Assembly: GCF_029525555.1 (NCBI RefSeq)
Contig: NZ_JAPDHZ010000002.1
Coordinates: forward strand, 161,868-225,867
DNA from: Cohnella ginsengisoli
GTDB lineage: Bacteria; Bacillota; Bacilli; Paenibacillales; Paenibacillaceae
DNA: 64,000 nucleotides
Direction: 5' to 3'
Shown: piece by piece, positions 7,644-16,985 of the stretch
Position numbering within the stretch: position 1 is the stretch's first letter
How the letters are laid out: each line of letters begins with the position of its first letter
Notes under the pieces: generated by a model
What the model was told of the DNA's origin: nothing
Databases searched by the model: none
Seen by the model: only the letters and a program-made list of their open reading frames with translations
Translations under genes and position numbers: made by a program

Positions 7644-10600
7644 TCATGCCTTGTCGACGTTAAAGTACTTCGCGTCCGGATGCGCGAATACCATCGCGGA
7701 TACCGACGCTTCCGGCTCCATCATGAAGCCCTCGGTCAGCTGGACGCCGATATCCTCCGGTTTCATGAGCTCGAACAACGGTCCTTGGTCTTCCAAGTCC
7801 GGACAAGCGGGATAGCCGAAAGACACCCGGATGCCCTGATACCTCGCGCCGAAGCGCTGCTTCATCGTCATGTCGGCCGGGTCGGGGAAGCCCCAATTGT
7901 CGCGCATGATCTGATGCACCCGTTCCGCCATGCCTTCAGCCACCTCGAGCGCGGTCGCCAGCAACGCATGCGAACGCAGATAGTCGCCGCTCTCCTTCCA
8001 CTTTTCCGCCTGCTCTCGCGTACCGTTGCCCGCCGTCACGACGAGGAAGCCGACGGTGTCCATCACGCCGCTGTCCACGGGCTTCAGGAAGTCCGCCAGG
8101 CACAGGTACGGCTCCACCGCCTGCCGCGGAAACGTAAACTTCTTGATTACCGTCTTGCGGTCGGCCGGATCGTAGATCAAAATATCGTTGCCGTCTCCCT
8201 GCGCCGGGAAAAAGCGGTACATCGCCTGCGGCTTCAGCCAGCCGTTCGTCTGCGCGTCGGCCATAATGCCGTCGATCGTGTCCTTCAGCTGGGTCGTGCG
8301 CTCATCGCCCGCCTTGAGCAGTTCCTCGACGTTGCCTTTGAGGCCGAGATGGTGACCCATCAGCATCTGCAGGTTTACGTACGGCAGCACGTGCGCGAGT
8401 GGATAATCGCGCAGGACGTGGCGATCGTAGTCCGGCGGCGCGAACACGGGCGCGTCCGGCGACACGCTTGCGCTGCGGGCGCGCGTCGGCGCGGGCATCG
8501 CAGGCTTCTCCTCCTCGCGTTCGAGCGTGGCGAGCGCGGTCCGGTGCTCTTGCTCGATCGCGGCGCGCTGCGCGGGATCGCTCAGCTTGTTGGCGATGTC
8601 GAGGCCGTCCATCGCATCCTTGGCGTACAGAACGACGCCGTCGTACTCGGGCGCGATCCGGGTCTTCGTGAACTTGCGCGTCAGCGCGGCGCCGCCGACG
8701 AGGATCGGGGCGTCGATGCCGGCGCTCTTCAAGTCCTGCGCGGTCAGCACCATCTGCTGCGCGCTTTTGACGAGCAGGCCCGACAGCCCGATCGCGTCCG
8801 GCTTCTCCTCGCGGTACGCGGCAATCAGTTGGTCCGGCGGCACCTTAATGCCGAGGTTGACGATCTTGTAGCCATTGTTCGAGAGAATGATCTCGACGAG
8901 GTTTTTGCCGATATCGTGCACGTCGCCCTTGACCGTCGCCAGCATGATTTTGCCTTTCACGGCGGAGTCCGCCTTTTCCATGTGGGGCTCCAGATGCGCG
9001 ACCGACGCCTTCATAACCTCCGCGCTTTGAAGCACCTCGGCCACGATCAGCTCATTGTTGTTAAAAAGACGCCCGACCTCGGACATGCCGGCCATGAGCG
9101 GACCGTTGATGATGTCGAGCGGCGCGTACTTTGCCAGCGCCTCGTCGAGATCGGCGTGGAGCCCTTCCTTGCTGCCTTCGACAACATAGCCGGCCAGACG
9201 CTCTTCCAGCGGCAAGTTCTCGGCTTTGACCTTTTTCTCCACCTTCTTGTCACGGAAAGCGGCTACGAATTCGGCAAGCGTCGCGTCGTTCGTATTGTAG
9301 AGAAGCTCTTCGGCGAGCCTGCGTTCATGATCGGGAATGGACGCGTAGCGCTCGAGCTTTTCCGTATTGACGATCGCGTAATCGAGCCCCGCCTTCGTGC
9401 ATTCGTACAGAAACACGGAGTTCAGCACCTCTCGGCCGGCCTCGGGAAGACCGAACGAAATGTTGCTGACGCCGAGAATCGTCTGGCACTTCGGCAGCCG
9501 CTCCTTGATGAGCCGGATGCCTTCGATCGTCTCCTTGGCGGAGCCGATGTACTGCTCGTCGCCGGTGCCGACGGGAAAGACGAGGGCGTCGAAAATGAGG
9601 TCCTCCGCCTGCAAGCCGTATTTGTTCACCAGCAAATCGTGCGAGCGTATGGCGACCTCGAGCTTGTCCTCCCGGGTGATCGCCTGTCCGCGCTCGTCGA
9701 TCGTGCCGACGACGACGGCCGCGCCGTATTTGTGAAGAATCGGCACGACCTTTTCGAACTTCTCCTCGCCGTCTTCAAGATTAATGGAGTTAATTAACGT
9801 TTTGCCCTGGATGTATTTCAGCGACATGTCGATAACCGCCGGATCGGTCGTGTCGACCATAAGTGGCGCCTTGACCTTTTTCGTGACGAAGTCGAGAAAC
9901 TTCTTCATGTCCTCGGTCTCGTCGCGATCGGGATCCTGCAAGCAGACATCGATGACATGGGCGCCGCTCTTGACCTGGGCGCGCGCGATCTCGGATGCCT
10001 CCTCGTACTTGCCCTCGGCGATGAGCCGCTTGAACTTGCGGGAGCCGAGCACGTTCGTCCGTTCCCCAACCATGTAAGGACGATTTTCGCTCTCGATATA
10101 GACGGTCTCGATGCCGGATACCGCGGGCGGATGCTCGCCAGCCTGAACGCGCGGCGCGACATCGGCCATCGCGTCCGCGATCGCCTTGATGTGAGCCGGC
10201 GTCGTGCCGCAGCAGCCGCCCGCGATGTTGATCCAGCCCTGTTCGGCGAATGCGCGCAGCTTGCGCGCCAGCGATTCGGGCGACTCGTGGTAATGCCCGT
10301 TCTCGTCCGGCAGACCGGCGTTCGGATAGCAGCTGACGCCCGACTTCGCGATCGCGGACAACGTACGGATATGATCCCGCATGAACTCGGGACCGGTCGC
10401 GCAGTTCAATCCGAACGAGACCGGGTTCAAGTGCTCGAGCGAGACGTAAAACGATTCGATGTTCTGACCGGCCAGCGTCGTGCCCATCGGCTCGATCGTA
10501 CCGCTGATCATGATCGGGAGCGTGCGGCCCATGAGGCCGAACGCCGCCCGGACGCCGATGCTCGCCGCCTTGACGTTAAGCGTGTCCTGGCAAGTCTCGA

Positions 10601-11093
10601 TCAGGATCGCGTCCACGCCGCCTTCCATAAGCGCGATCGTCTGCTCGCGATAATCCTCTACAAGCTGATCGAACGTCACGCCGCCCGTTACCGACAGCGT
10701 CTTGGTCGTCGGACCGAGCGCGCCTGCGGCATATCTCGGCTTATCCGGCGTCGAATACTTGTCGCAAGCTTCGCGCGCGAGCTTCGCCGCGGCCAAGTTA
10801 ATCTCTCTCGCCTTTTCGGGGATGTCGTACTCCGCAAGTACGACCGACGTCGAGCCGAACGTGTTGGTCTCGATAATGTCGGATCCCGCCGCGAGATATT
10901 GCTCATGGATGTCGCGGATGACGTCGGGACGGGTCAGCACGAGCATTTCGTTGCAGCCCTCGAGCTCTTCGCCTCCGAAATCCGCAGCCGTCAGGTTCGC
11001 CTGCTGGATCATCGTGCCCATGGCGCCGTCGAGGATCAGAATCCGCTTCTTCAACTGCTCTTGCAATGGGGCTTTCTTATCGGTTAAAGTCAT
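7644..11093 (-). CDS. metH: Cobalamin-dependent methionine synthase
   Basis: A full-length MetH of 1149 residues. It transfers the methyl group of methyltetrahydrofolate to homocysteine through methylcobalamin. Domains in order: homocysteine-binding (residues 1-320, zinc cysteines in GLNCATG and GGCCGTTPAH), pterin-binding (about 340-610), B12 cap, B12-binding with GDVHDIGKNLV (lower-ligand His), and the C-terminal S-adenosylmethionine reactivation domain. I placed the start at ATG 11093 (MTLTDKKAPLQEQ). An in-frame ATG at 11108 directly abuts the GGAAAAGG site, which is too close. It is a single-gene unit with its own terminator, divergent from mtnD; no S-box riboswitch is seen in the short leader. 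Confidence 0.97.
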   Translation of the reverse strand: MTLTDKKAPLQEQLKKRILILDGAMGTMIQQANLTAADFGGEELEGCNEMLVLTRPDVIRDIHEQYLAAGSDIIETNTFGSTSVVLAEYDIPEKAREINLAAAKLAREACDKYSTPDKPRYAAGALGPTTKTLSVTGGVTFDQLVEDYREQTIALMEGGVDAILIETCQDTLNVKAASIGVRAAFGLMGRTLPIMISGTIEPMGTTLAGQNIESFYVSLEHLNPVSFGLNCATGPEFMRDHIRTLSAIAKSGVSCYPNAGLPDENGHYHESPESLARKLRAFAEQGWINIAGGCCGTTPAHIKAIADAMADVAPRVQAGEHPPAVSGIETVYIESENRPYMVGERTNVLGSRKFKRLIAEGKYEEASEIARAQVKSGAHVIDVCLQDPDRDETEDMKKFLDFVTKKVKAPLMVDTTDPAVIDMSLKYIQGKTLINSINLEDGEEKFEKVVPILHKYGAAVVVGTIDERGQAITREDKLEVAIRSHDLLVNKYGLQAEDLIFDALVFPVGTGDEQYIGSAKETIEGIRLIKERLPKCQTILGVSNISFGLPEAGREVLNSVFLYECTKAGLDYAIVNTEKLERYASIPDHERRLAEELLYNTNDATLAEFVAAFRDKKVEKKVKAENLPLEERLAGYVVEGSKEGLHADLDEALAKYAPLDIINGPLMAGMSEVGRLFNNNELIVAEVLQSAEVMKASVAHLEPHMEKADSAVKGKIMLATVKGDVHDIGKNLVEIILSNNGYKIVNLGIKVPPDQLIAAYREEKPDAIGLSGLLVKSAQQMVLTAQDLKSAGIDAPILVGGAALTRKFTKTRIAPEYDGVVLYAKDAMDGLDIANKLSDPAQRAAIEQEHRTALATLEREEEKPAMPAPTRARSASVSPDAPVFAPPDYDRHVLRDYPLAHVLPYVNLQMLMGHHLGLKGNVEELLKAGDERTTQLKDTIDGIMADAQTNGWLKPQAMYRFFPAQGDGNDILIYDPADRKTVIKKFTFPRQAVEPYLCLADFLKPVDSGVMDTVGFLVVTAGNGTREQAEKWKESGDYLRSHALLATALEVAEGMAERVHQIMRDNWGFPDPADMTMKQRFGARYQGIRVSFGYPACPDLEDQGPLFELMKPEDIGVQLTEGFMMEPEASVSAMVFAHPDAKYFNVDKA

Positions 11094-11269
11094 ATTTAGA
11101 CGTATCATCCTTTTCCGGGTAACTTCATGGGTAAAAGCATTAACTTCTATAGTAGCAGAATGTTTTATTCCCGAAAAGATCAGGTTGGATGTGTCGACAA
11201 ACAGCGTGGCAAGGATTATAATTGAATCAACAAATACTTAAATTCATAGTGGGAAAGAAGGAATTGAAA

Positions 11270-11809
11270 ATGGCAAAAGTTCGCGTGCGCAATACGAACG
11301 AATTGATCGAAGGAGAAGACAACGTCCGTTCCTTCCTCGACAAGCAAGGCGTGCTTTACGAACACTGGAATCCGGCCAAGCTGCCTGAGCGCCTGCAAGA
11401 AAACTTCGACCTGAGCGCCGAGGACAAGGCCGAGATCCTGTCCACCTTCGACGCCGAGATTCGCGACCTGGCGGGACGCCGCGGCTACAAGACTTGGGAC
11501 ATCGTCGTCCTGTCCGAGTCCACGCCGAACATCGAAGAGCTGCTGAAGAAGTTCGAGCAGATCCACACGCACACCGAAGACGAAGTACGGGCGATCACGG
11601 CCGGCGAAGGCATCTTCATCATCCGCGGCGACGAAGCGACCGGATACTTCGACGTCATCCTGAGCGCCGGCGACGTCATCTCCGTACCGGAAGGCAGCGT
11701 TCACTTCTTCACCCTGACCGAGTCCAAGAAGGTCGTCGCCGTTCGCCTGTTCATCGAGACCGAGGGCTGGATCGCGCATCCTTACGAGGATCCCGCTTTC
11801 GTCAAATAA
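11270..11809 (+). CDS. mtnD: Acireductone dioxygenase
   Basis: A 179-residue cupin enzyme of methionine salvage that oxidises acireductone to the 2-oxo acid precursor of methionine (Fe form). Metal ligands are in IHTHTEDEVR (His, His, Glu) and GSVHFF (His). The start is ATG 11270, with GAAGGA seven bases upstream; an earlier in-frame ATG lacks a site. The gene stands alone rather than in an mtn operon, facing away from metH, so two enzymes of methionine supply share a divergent intergenic region. A strong bidirectional terminator follows. Confidence 0.95.
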   Translation: MAKVRVRNTNELIEGEDNVRSFLDKQGVLYEHWNPAKLPERLQENFDLSAEDKAEILSTFDAEIRDLAGRRGYKTWDIVVLSESTPNIEELLKKFEQIHTHTEDEVRAITAGEGIFIIRGDEATGYFDVILSAGDVISVPEGSVHFFTLTESKKVVAVRLFIETEGWIAHPYEDPAFVK

Positions 11810-11825
11810 TTCGTATTCTTCGCAT

Positions 11826-11870
11826 TAAAAAAAGCGCCGGAACCCTTCTTCTCGGGGATCCGGCGCTTTG
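11826..11870. terminator. Bidirectional terminator between mtnD and HAD gene
   Basis: AAAGCGCCGGA and TCCGGCGCTTT form an 11-base stem with a 17-base loop. A-rich sequence on the left and TTTG on the right let it serve both converging genes. Confidence 0.8.
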
Positions 11871-12672
11871 TCATTCCGCGGAGAGCTTGTCCAGAAGCGG
11901 CTGCAATTCGCTCAGACTCGCGATCTCGTAGCTCGGCACGATCTCGTCGTTGCGAACGACGCCGTGCCGGTTGATCCAGATCGAGATCATCCCGACGCCG
12001 TTGGCGCCCTTGATGTCCGTCGTCAGTTTGTCGCCGACCATGACGCAGTCGCCGGCTTGAAGTCCGAGCCGCTGAAGCGCGTGCGCGAACAATCTCGGCG
12101 ACGGCTTGCCTTCTCCGAATTGCCCGGAGATGACGATCTCGTCAAAGTAGGGGATCAGCTCGGGCGTCATCGCGAGCTTCTCCTCCTGCAAGTCGGGCGA
12201 GCCGTTCGTCAGGAGAAGGAGCTTGTAACGGCTCTTGAGCGCGTCAAGCACCTCGAACGTCTCCTCGTAGGCGAGCGGCAGCTTCCGGCGATGAGCCGGA
12301 AACTCCTCCGCAAGCTTAGCGCCGAGCGCCGGATCGTCTACGCCGAGTGCCTTGAGCCCGCGCGTCCAAGCTTCCCGCCTGTAGTCCGGCACGATCGCCT
12401 CCATCCGCCTGAACATTTCATGTTCGCCGGCCTTGAAGTTCCCCCCATAAGCCCTCGAACGGGTTGATCCCGATCATCTGCGTGAAAGGAAACGTATCGT
12501 ACGTTTCGTAAAGCGCGCGCGCTTCGCGTCTTACCGCCTCTTCCAATGCTGCCGCATCAACGCCGGCTTCCCGCGAAGCCAGCTCGCATGTCGCCTCGAA
12601 AGCTTGCTTTACGCTTCGGTCATCCCAAAGCAGCGTATCGTCCAAATCGAACATAACCGCTTGAATCTTCAT
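11871..12672 (-). CDS. HAD-superfamily hydrolase (YjjG-like), frameshifted
   Basis: A HAD phosphatase of 266 residues once restored. The N-terminal part (from ATG 12672) carries motif I, VMFDLDDTLLWDD, and a helical cap. The C-terminal part holds LLLTNGSPD, GEGKPSPRLF (Lys) and VGDKLTTDIKGA. The two parts lie in different frames. A run of six C at 12441-12446 causes a premature TGA at 12418; removing one base joins LWG to NFKAGEHEMFRRM. Similarity is to YjjG/YsaA-type nucleotidases and phosphoglycolate-like phosphatases. Substrate is not determinable from sequence. Confidence 0.85.
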
Positions 12673-12746
12673 TCCCGTCCATCTCTCCCGTGCGCGATTC
12701 TTTAAAAGCATGTTATAGAAATTCTAGATTCCAGCTTCTGGCTCCC

Positions 12747-13266
12747 TTACTTGGCGCGCGTCTCCCACTCGATCTGATGCTGGCCTGCGAACTCTTTGAG
12801 ACGAACGGACATCGCGTCCAGCGGGTACCGGTTCATCAGCTTGGAGAACACCCAGTTGCCGCCTTTGACCGGTTCGATGACGATGTAGCCCGGCATCTGA
12901 ACGATCTTCCGCACTTCTAGCGGTTTAAGCGTCTTGTATCCCGCGAATTTGCGCGTCTCCAGCCTATCCTTCGAGACGGCCAAGTAAGGCCTGCGAAGGA
13001 AGTAAAACACGGCAAGAAGCACGTAACAACCGACCGTCGCCCAAAACATGCCTGCGCTCGACTTAAAGTCGGCGGACCACGGCTGGAACATCAGAATGTA
13101 AAACACGATCAGCAGCACGAGCGTAAACGGCATAATGAAACTCCGCCCCTTGAAGCGGTCGATCTGAGCCGCCGGCGCGGACAAGCTCTGCTTGCCCTCT
13201 TTTTTTGCGGCGCTTGTTGATTTCCTTCGAATTGCGCTGTACGGCGCGTTCCCATGAACGTGACAC
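12747..13266 (-). CDS. Two-TM membrane protein of unknown function, frameshifted
   Basis: Restored length is 172 residues. A basic N-terminus (MSRSWERAVQRNSKEIN) is followed by two transmembrane segments (about residues 47-63 and 75-92) and a soluble C-terminal half that looks like a small PH-like beta domain. The true start appears to be GTG 13266: AGGAGG lies seven bases upstream, and the basic N-terminus is in that frame. A run of seven T at 13200-13206 shifts the frame into the transmembrane part, and dropping one base joins them. I do not recognise the family well enough to name it. It lies between the HAD gene and ynzC. Confidence 0.7.
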
Positions 13267-13386
13267 TGCATACCCTCCTATGTATAGACAAAGCCGGCAT
13301 TAAGCCGGCTTTGCCGCGTTGCCGCATGAATAAGGCCGCACACCTAACATTAATGCCATTAATTATTGATGCATGGCGAATGCGTA

Positions 13387-13584
13387 TTAATGCTTAATCG
13401 TATTTGCCGGAGGTTCGTCCGTCCATTCGATCTGATCGAGTTGTTGTTTGAAGTTACGCTTGAAGTTATCCAAGTAAACCTGACGCAGCTTCTGCCGCTC
13501 GACGGTCTCTTCCTCGGTCAATCCGGTCGTCTTGTGCTTATGTGCCAACTCGTTAATCCGAGCGATCAGCTTGTCGAATTCCAT
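13387..13584 (-). CDS. ynzC: DUF896 protein YnzC
   Basis: A 65-residue DUF896/YnzC family protein. It starts MEFDKLIARINELAHKHK and has the conserved TGLTEEETVERQKLRQVYL segment that forms the helical hairpin. GGAGGTGA lies just upstream of ATG 13584. In Bacillus, ynzC is the last gene of the SOS-controlled yneA-yneB-ynzC operon. Here yneB (a resolvase-like gene) is absent, and 159 bases separate ynzC from yneA, with a LexA-like palindrome in the gap. Function is not established. Confidence 0.9.
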   Translation of the reverse strand: MEFDKLIARINELAHKHKTTGLTEEETVERQKLRQVYLDNFKRNFKQQLDQIEWTDEPPANTIKH

Positions 13585-13730
13585 AGGGTCACCTCCCGTG
13601 TTGCCTCTTCTCATTTGACAATATCGCAAAGGGAATGTCAAGGCGAGGCGAAAGCAAAAAGACCGATATGCATCGGTCGGTTAAGATAGATTATTCAAGT
13701 AATGGTCATATCGCGAACAAAGCAGCATTC

Positions 13731-13744
13731 AGAACATTTGTTCT
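13731..13744. promoter_or_regulatory. LexA-like palindrome upstream of ynzC
   Basis: AGAACATTTGTTCT is a perfect dyad with LexA half-sites (AGAAC / GTTCT) and the canonical four-base spacer. It touches the yneA stop codon and lies 147 bases upstream of the ynzC start. It could give ynzC separate SOS control now that yneB is missing. No clear promoter was identified next to it. Confidence 0.55.
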
Positions 13745-14193
13745 CAATGAGATGAATCTGACAGTTTGGCCGGAAGCACCAAGCGTTGACCCGAAGAGAT
13801 GGAGGATGAAGTCAGTCCGTTGCGCTTCATGATCAGATGTACGGCGGCCACCGTCTTCATGCCGGAGGGCTTGGCATCCTCGGCAATCGACCACAACGTG
13901 TCTCCGCTATCAACCGTCACGGTCGCTTCGGCAGCCGTGGCCGGACGAATGGATTCGGGCTCGGCGGACGCGCTCATCATAGACAGTCCGGCGTAAATCA
14001 GAAGCGCGACGATCGGAATCAATATCAATCGAAGCCCTTTAATGGTAACCAACGATTGAATAACGCTCGATAAAGACGTGCTCTTGGACCGAGCAGCAGA
14101 GCCGGATGCCCGACCTGTTCCCGTCTTTCGATTCCCATATGTATAATCATTGGACTTCAACGAATCCGAACCGATAAGCTGTACTTGTACCAT
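13744..14193 (-). CDS. yneA: Cell-division suppressor YneA (LysM)
   Basis: A 149-residue SOS-induced division inhibitor. It has a polar N-terminus of about 65 residues, one transmembrane segment (LILIPIVALLIYAGLSMM) and an extracytoplasmic LysM domain (VTVDSGDTLWSIAEDAKPSG ... NGLTSSSISSGQRLVLP). The start is ATG 14193, preceded by GGTGGATGAG; the longer frame upstream runs through the LexA-box array. The N-terminal region is longer than in Bacillus YneA (about 103 aa). Its position divergent from lexA and its promoter fix the identity. Expression should be LexA-repressed (boxes at 14205-14308). Confidence 0.9.
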   Translation of the reverse strand: MVQVQLIGSDSLKSNDYTYGNRKTGTGRASGSAARSKSTSLSSVIQSLVTIKGLRLILIPIVALLIYAGLSMMSASAEPESIRPATAAEATVTVDSGDTLWSIAEDAKPSGMKTVAAVHLIMKRNGLTSSSISSGQRLVLPAKLSDSSH

Positions 14194-14204
14194 CTCATCC
14201 ACCC

Positions 14205-14308
14205 CAAACGTTTGTTCTGATATGAGGATATCACGAACATACGTTTGAGTCAACCGTTTTACGAACACAGGTTCTCTAAGAACGAATGTTTGTACGAACT
14301 CCGGTTCT
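14205..14308. promoter_or_regulatory. Array of five LexA boxes
   Basis: Five sites with the pattern half-site, four bases, half-site lie within 104 bases: CAAACgtttGTTCT (14205), CGAACatacGTTTG (14234), CGAACacagGTTCT (14262), AGAACgaatGTTTG (14279) and CGAACtccgGTTCT (14295). Start-to-start spacings are 29, 28, 17 and 16. They overlap both the yneA and lexA promoters, so LexA would control both genes. Confidence 0.88.
14225..14253 (-). promoter_or_regulatory. yneA promoter
   Basis: On the minus strand, TTGACT (14253-14248) and TATCCT (14230-14225) are separated by 17 bases. The spacer is almost entirely the LexA box at 14234-14247, an arrangement that would block RNA polymerase directly. 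Confidence 0.7.
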
Positions 14309-14318
14309 GTGTTATAAT
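14290..14318 (+). promoter_or_regulatory. lexA promoter
   Basis: TTGTAC (14290-14295) and TATAAT (14313-14318) are spaced 17 bases apart. LexA boxes at 14279 and 14295 overlap the -35 and spacer, consistent with autorepression. Confidence 0.75.
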
Positions 14319-14357
14319 TTGTCATATGAATTTTTAAGTCAGTAGGAGGGCTTCGAG

Positions 14358-14981
14358 GTGTCGAAGATGTCCAACCGTCAATCCGCCATATTGGAATTTA
14401 TTAAGAACGAAGTGAAGGACAAGGGCTATCCCCCGTCCGTGCGCGAGATCGGCGAAGCCGTAGGGCTCGCATCGAGTTCTACCGTGCACGGCCATCTCGA
14501 CCGTCTCGAAAAGAAAGGCCTGATTCGCCGCGATCCGACCAAGCCGCGCGCGATCGAGATTACGGACGGCGAGCAGGATCCGGTCATCCAGTTCGCGCAG
14601 TCGGTCCGTTCCGTCCCGCTCGTAGGCAAGGTTACGGCGGGCGTGCCGATCACCGCGACGGAGAATATCGAAGAGTACTTCCCGCTTCCCGCCCAGATGG
14701 TCGGCGAGCAGACGGTATTCATGCTCTCCGTCAGAGGCGACAGCATGATCGACGCCGGTATCCACAGTGGCGATTATGTCATCGTACGCCAGCAGCAGAC
14801 CGCCACGAACGGCGATATCGTCGTCGCCATGACCGAAGAGGACGAAGCGACGGTCAAGACGTTCTACAAGGAGCGCGACCATATTCGCCTCCAACCGGAG
14901 AACAGCACGATGGAGCCGCTGCGCTTGAACAACGTCAGCATTTTGGGCAAAGTCATCGGTTTAATCCGCAGCATCCGTTAA
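14358..14981 (+). CDS. lexA: SOS transcriptional repressor LexA
   Basis: A 207-residue LexA. The N-terminal winged helix-turn-helix covers about residues 1-70 ([19 protein letters not shown]). The self-cleavage site is Ala94-Gly95 in VTAGVP, the catalytic serine is Ser129 in GDSMIDAGI and the lysine is Lys167 in EATVKTFY. The start is GTG 14358, with AGGAGG eight bases upstream. LexA represses SOS genes until RecA-ssDNA triggers autocleavage. Here it is divergent from yneA and shares the box array. It is the likely master regulator for yneA, probably ynzC, and possibly mrfAB in this window. Confidence 0.97.
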   Translation: MSKMSNRQSAILEFIKNEVKDKGYPPSVREIGEAVGLASSSTVHGHLDRLEKKGLIRRDPTKPRAIEITDGEQDPVIQFAQSVRSVPLVGKVTAGVPITATENIEEYFPLPAQMVGEQTVFMLSVRGDSMIDAGIHSGDYVIVRQQQTATNGDIVVAMTEEDEATVKTFYKERDHIRLQPENSTMEPLRLNNVSILGKVIGLIRSIR

Positions 14982-15010
14982 GAAATATACATTCCGCTTA
15001 ACTTGAACAC

Positions 15011-15052
15011 GAAGAAGCCTCGGCATCGCTAAGCGATCGCCGAGGCTTCTTC
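15011..15052. terminator. Bidirectional terminator between lexA and glnA
   Basis: GAAGAAGCCTCGGC and GCCGAGGCTTCTTC flank a loop that itself contains ATCGCT/AGCGAT. The perfect stem ends with A- and T-rich sequence on both sides and serves both converging genes. Confidence 0.8.
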
Positions 15053-15066
15053 GTTCCGGCCGAATA

Positions 15067-16395
15067 TCAATAAGTCGTCAAATACTGATCCCGCTCCCAT
15101 TGGTGAACCTGGGTGCGATAGATGTCGTATTCGATTTCCTTCATCTCATAGAAGTGCGTGAGCGCGTGATCGCCGAGCGCTTCGCAGACGACCTCGTCGC
15201 GCAGCATCTCGGAGAGGGCTTCGCGCAGGTTGAGCGGCAGGCTCGGAATGCCGGCGTCGATCCGCTCTTCGTCGCTCATAACGTAAATGTTGCGGTCGAC
15301 CGGCGCCGGAAGCGCAGTCTTGTTGCGAATGCCGTCGAGTCCCGACTTCAGCATGACCGCCAGCGCCAGATACGGATTGGCCGCCGGATCCGGGTTGCGG
15401 ACTTCGACGCGCGTGCTGAGACCGCGCGAAGCCGGAATACGGATCATCGGGCTGCGATTGCTTGCCGACCAGGCGACATAACAAGGCGCTTCGTAGCCAG
15501 GAACTAGGCGTTTGAACGAATTGACGGTCGGATTCGTGATGGCGGCCATGCCCCGCGCGTGCTGCAGGATGCCGGCCATATAATGACGCGCCACCGTGCT
15601 TAGTCCGAGACGGTCGTTTGCGTCATAGAACGCGTTCTCCGAGCCTTTGAACAGCGACTGATGGCAGTGCATGCCCGAGCCGTTCATGCCGTAAAGCGGC
15701 TTCGGCATGAACGTCGCGTGCAGTCCGTGCTTACGCGCGATCGTCTTGACGACGAGCTTGAACGTCTGGATCTGGTCGGCCGCCTTGATGGCGTCCGCGT
15801 ATTTGAAGTCGATCTCATGCTGTCCCGGAGCGACCTCGTGGTGAGAGGCTTCGATCTCGAAGCCCATCTCCTCGAGCATGAGCACGATGTCGCGGCGGCA
15901 GTTCTCGCCGAGATCGGTCGGCGCGAGGTCGAAATATCCGCCTTGGTCGTTGAGCTCGGTCGTCGGATTGCCCTTCTCGTCGGTCTGGAACAGGAAAAAC
16001 TCGGGCTCCGGTCCGACGTTGAACGACGTATAGCCGAGCTCTTCGGCCTCTTCGAGCGCGCGCTTCAAAATGCCGCGCGGATCGCCGGCGAACGGCGTGC
16101 CGTCCGGCATATAGATGTCGCAGATCAGGCGAGCGACGCGGTCTTCCGTGACCCACGGGAAAACGACCCAGGTGTCGAGGTCCGGATATAGATACATGTC
16201 GGACTCCTCGATCCGCACGTAGCCTTCGATGGAGGAGCCGTCGAACATCATTTTGTTGTCCAACGCCTTCTGGAGCTGGCTTACGGGAATTTCCACGTTT
16301 TTGATGATGCCCATCAGATCGGTAAATTGCAAGCGGATGAAGCGTACGTTTTCTTCCTTGGCGATCCGAATGATATCCTCGCGCGAGTAGCTCAT
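15067..16395 (-). CDS. glnA: Glutamine synthetase type I
   Basis: A 442-residue GSI-alpha enzyme that makes glutamine from glutamate, ammonia and ATP. Characteristic segments are [19 protein letters not shown] (latch and substrate loop), [37 protein letters not shown] and NPYLALA. The alpha-type Gram-positive enzyme is regulated by feedback inhibition and by binding GlnR, not by adenylylation. ATG 16395 has GGAGG five bases upstream. It is 44 bases downstream of glnR, forming the conserved glnRA operon, and ends at a terminator shared with lexA. Confidence 0.97.
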   Translation of the reverse strand: MSYSREDIIRIAKEENVRFIRLQFTDLMGIIKNVEIPVSQLQKALDNKMMFDGSSIEGYVRIEESDMYLYPDLDTWVVFPWVTEDRVARLICDIYMPDGTPFAGDPRGILKRALEEAEELGYTSFNVGPEPEFFLFQTDEKGNPTTELNDQGGYFDLAPTDLGENCRRDIVLMLEEMGFEIEASHHEVAPGQHEIDFKYADAIKAADQIQTFKLVVKTIARKHGLHATFMPKPLYGMNGSGMHCHQSLFKGSENAFYDANDRLGLSTVARHYMAGILQHARGMAAITNPTVNSFKRLVPGYEAPCYVAWSASNRSPMIRIPASRGLSTRVEVRNPDPAANPYLALAVMLKSGLDGIRNKTALPAPVDRNIYVMSDEERIDAGIPSLPLNLREALSEMLRDEVVCEALGDHALTHFYEMKEIEYDIYRTQVHQWERDQYLTTY

Positions 16396-16439
16396 GACAG
16401 CCTCCTGAGAATGGTCGTTGTGGGTATAGCTACGTAATG

Positions 16440-16859
16440 CTACTTGTTCTTGTAAAATCGGGACAGCTCGCCCTGAATAAGCGATACTTGGCCCGGGCGC
16501 TTATTGCCGGACATGATCTGCTGCTTGAGCATCCGGTGAAGCTGGGATTCGGTCATCTCGCGACGCTTGACCTCGGAAAGCTCGTTGATGATCGTCGCGT
16601 CGTCCGCGCTCTCCCCTACGGGATTCATCACCTGTTTGATGCCGGCGATGTTGACGCCCTTTTCGATCAGCGCCTTGATCTCGAGCAGACGCTCGACGTC
16701 GTTGAACGAGAACAGACGCTGATTGCCGGCAGTCCGCGCGGGCTGAATCAATTCATGTTGTTCGTAATATCGTATTTGCCGGGCGGTCAGATCGGTCAGC
16801 TTCATGACAATGCCAATCGGGAACAGCGCCATATTTCTGCGTATTTCGTCGCCAGCCAT
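16440..16859 (-). CDS. glnR: Nitrogen-regulation repressor GlnR (MerR family)
   Basis: A 139-residue MerR-type regulator. The winged-helix DNA-binding part is [26 protein letters not shown] (quoted in part: [20 protein letters not shown]), followed by the dimer helix and a basic C-terminal tail ([11 protein letters not shown]) that senses feedback-inhibited glutamine synthetase in Bacillus. GGAAGG lies ten bases upstream of ATG 16859. It is first in the glnRA operon and probably autoregulates through the site at 16939-16955. Confidence 0.95.
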   Translation of the reverse strand: MAGDEIRRNMALFPIGIVMKLTDLTARQIRYYEQHELIQPARTAGNQRLFSFNDVERLLEIKALIEKGVNIAGIKQVMNPVGESADDATIINELSEVKRREMTESQLHRMLKQQIMSGNKRPGQVSLIQGELSRFYKNK

Positions 16860-16904
16860 TTCGTATCAACCTTCCATCTGGGCGCGGAATTTGCAACCTC
16901 TTCC

Positions 16905-16955
16905 ATTGTAACCCCGGGCCGCAAAACGTGTCAAGGAATGTAAGGTTTAATTCCA
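16905..16955 (-). promoter_or_regulatory. glnRA promoter with GlnR box
   Basis: On the minus strand, TTGACA (16934-16929) and TACAAT (16910-16905) have an 18-base spacer. Immediately upstream, TGGAATTAAACCTTACA (16955-16939) fits the GlnR/TnrA consensus TGTNA-N7-TNACA with one mismatch. The CCTTACATTCCTTGACAC stretch also resembles the Bacillus glnRA operator. Confidence 0.72.
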
Positions 16956-16985
16956 ATGAGCATACGCGGCCGTCTGCAGGCTCGG

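Noticed and set aside
7419..9797. A 792-codon plus-strand open frame
   Set aside because: It lies antisense to metH, whose domains are complete. The translation is Arg/Asp/Val-rich without motifs, a known effect of high-GC third positions.
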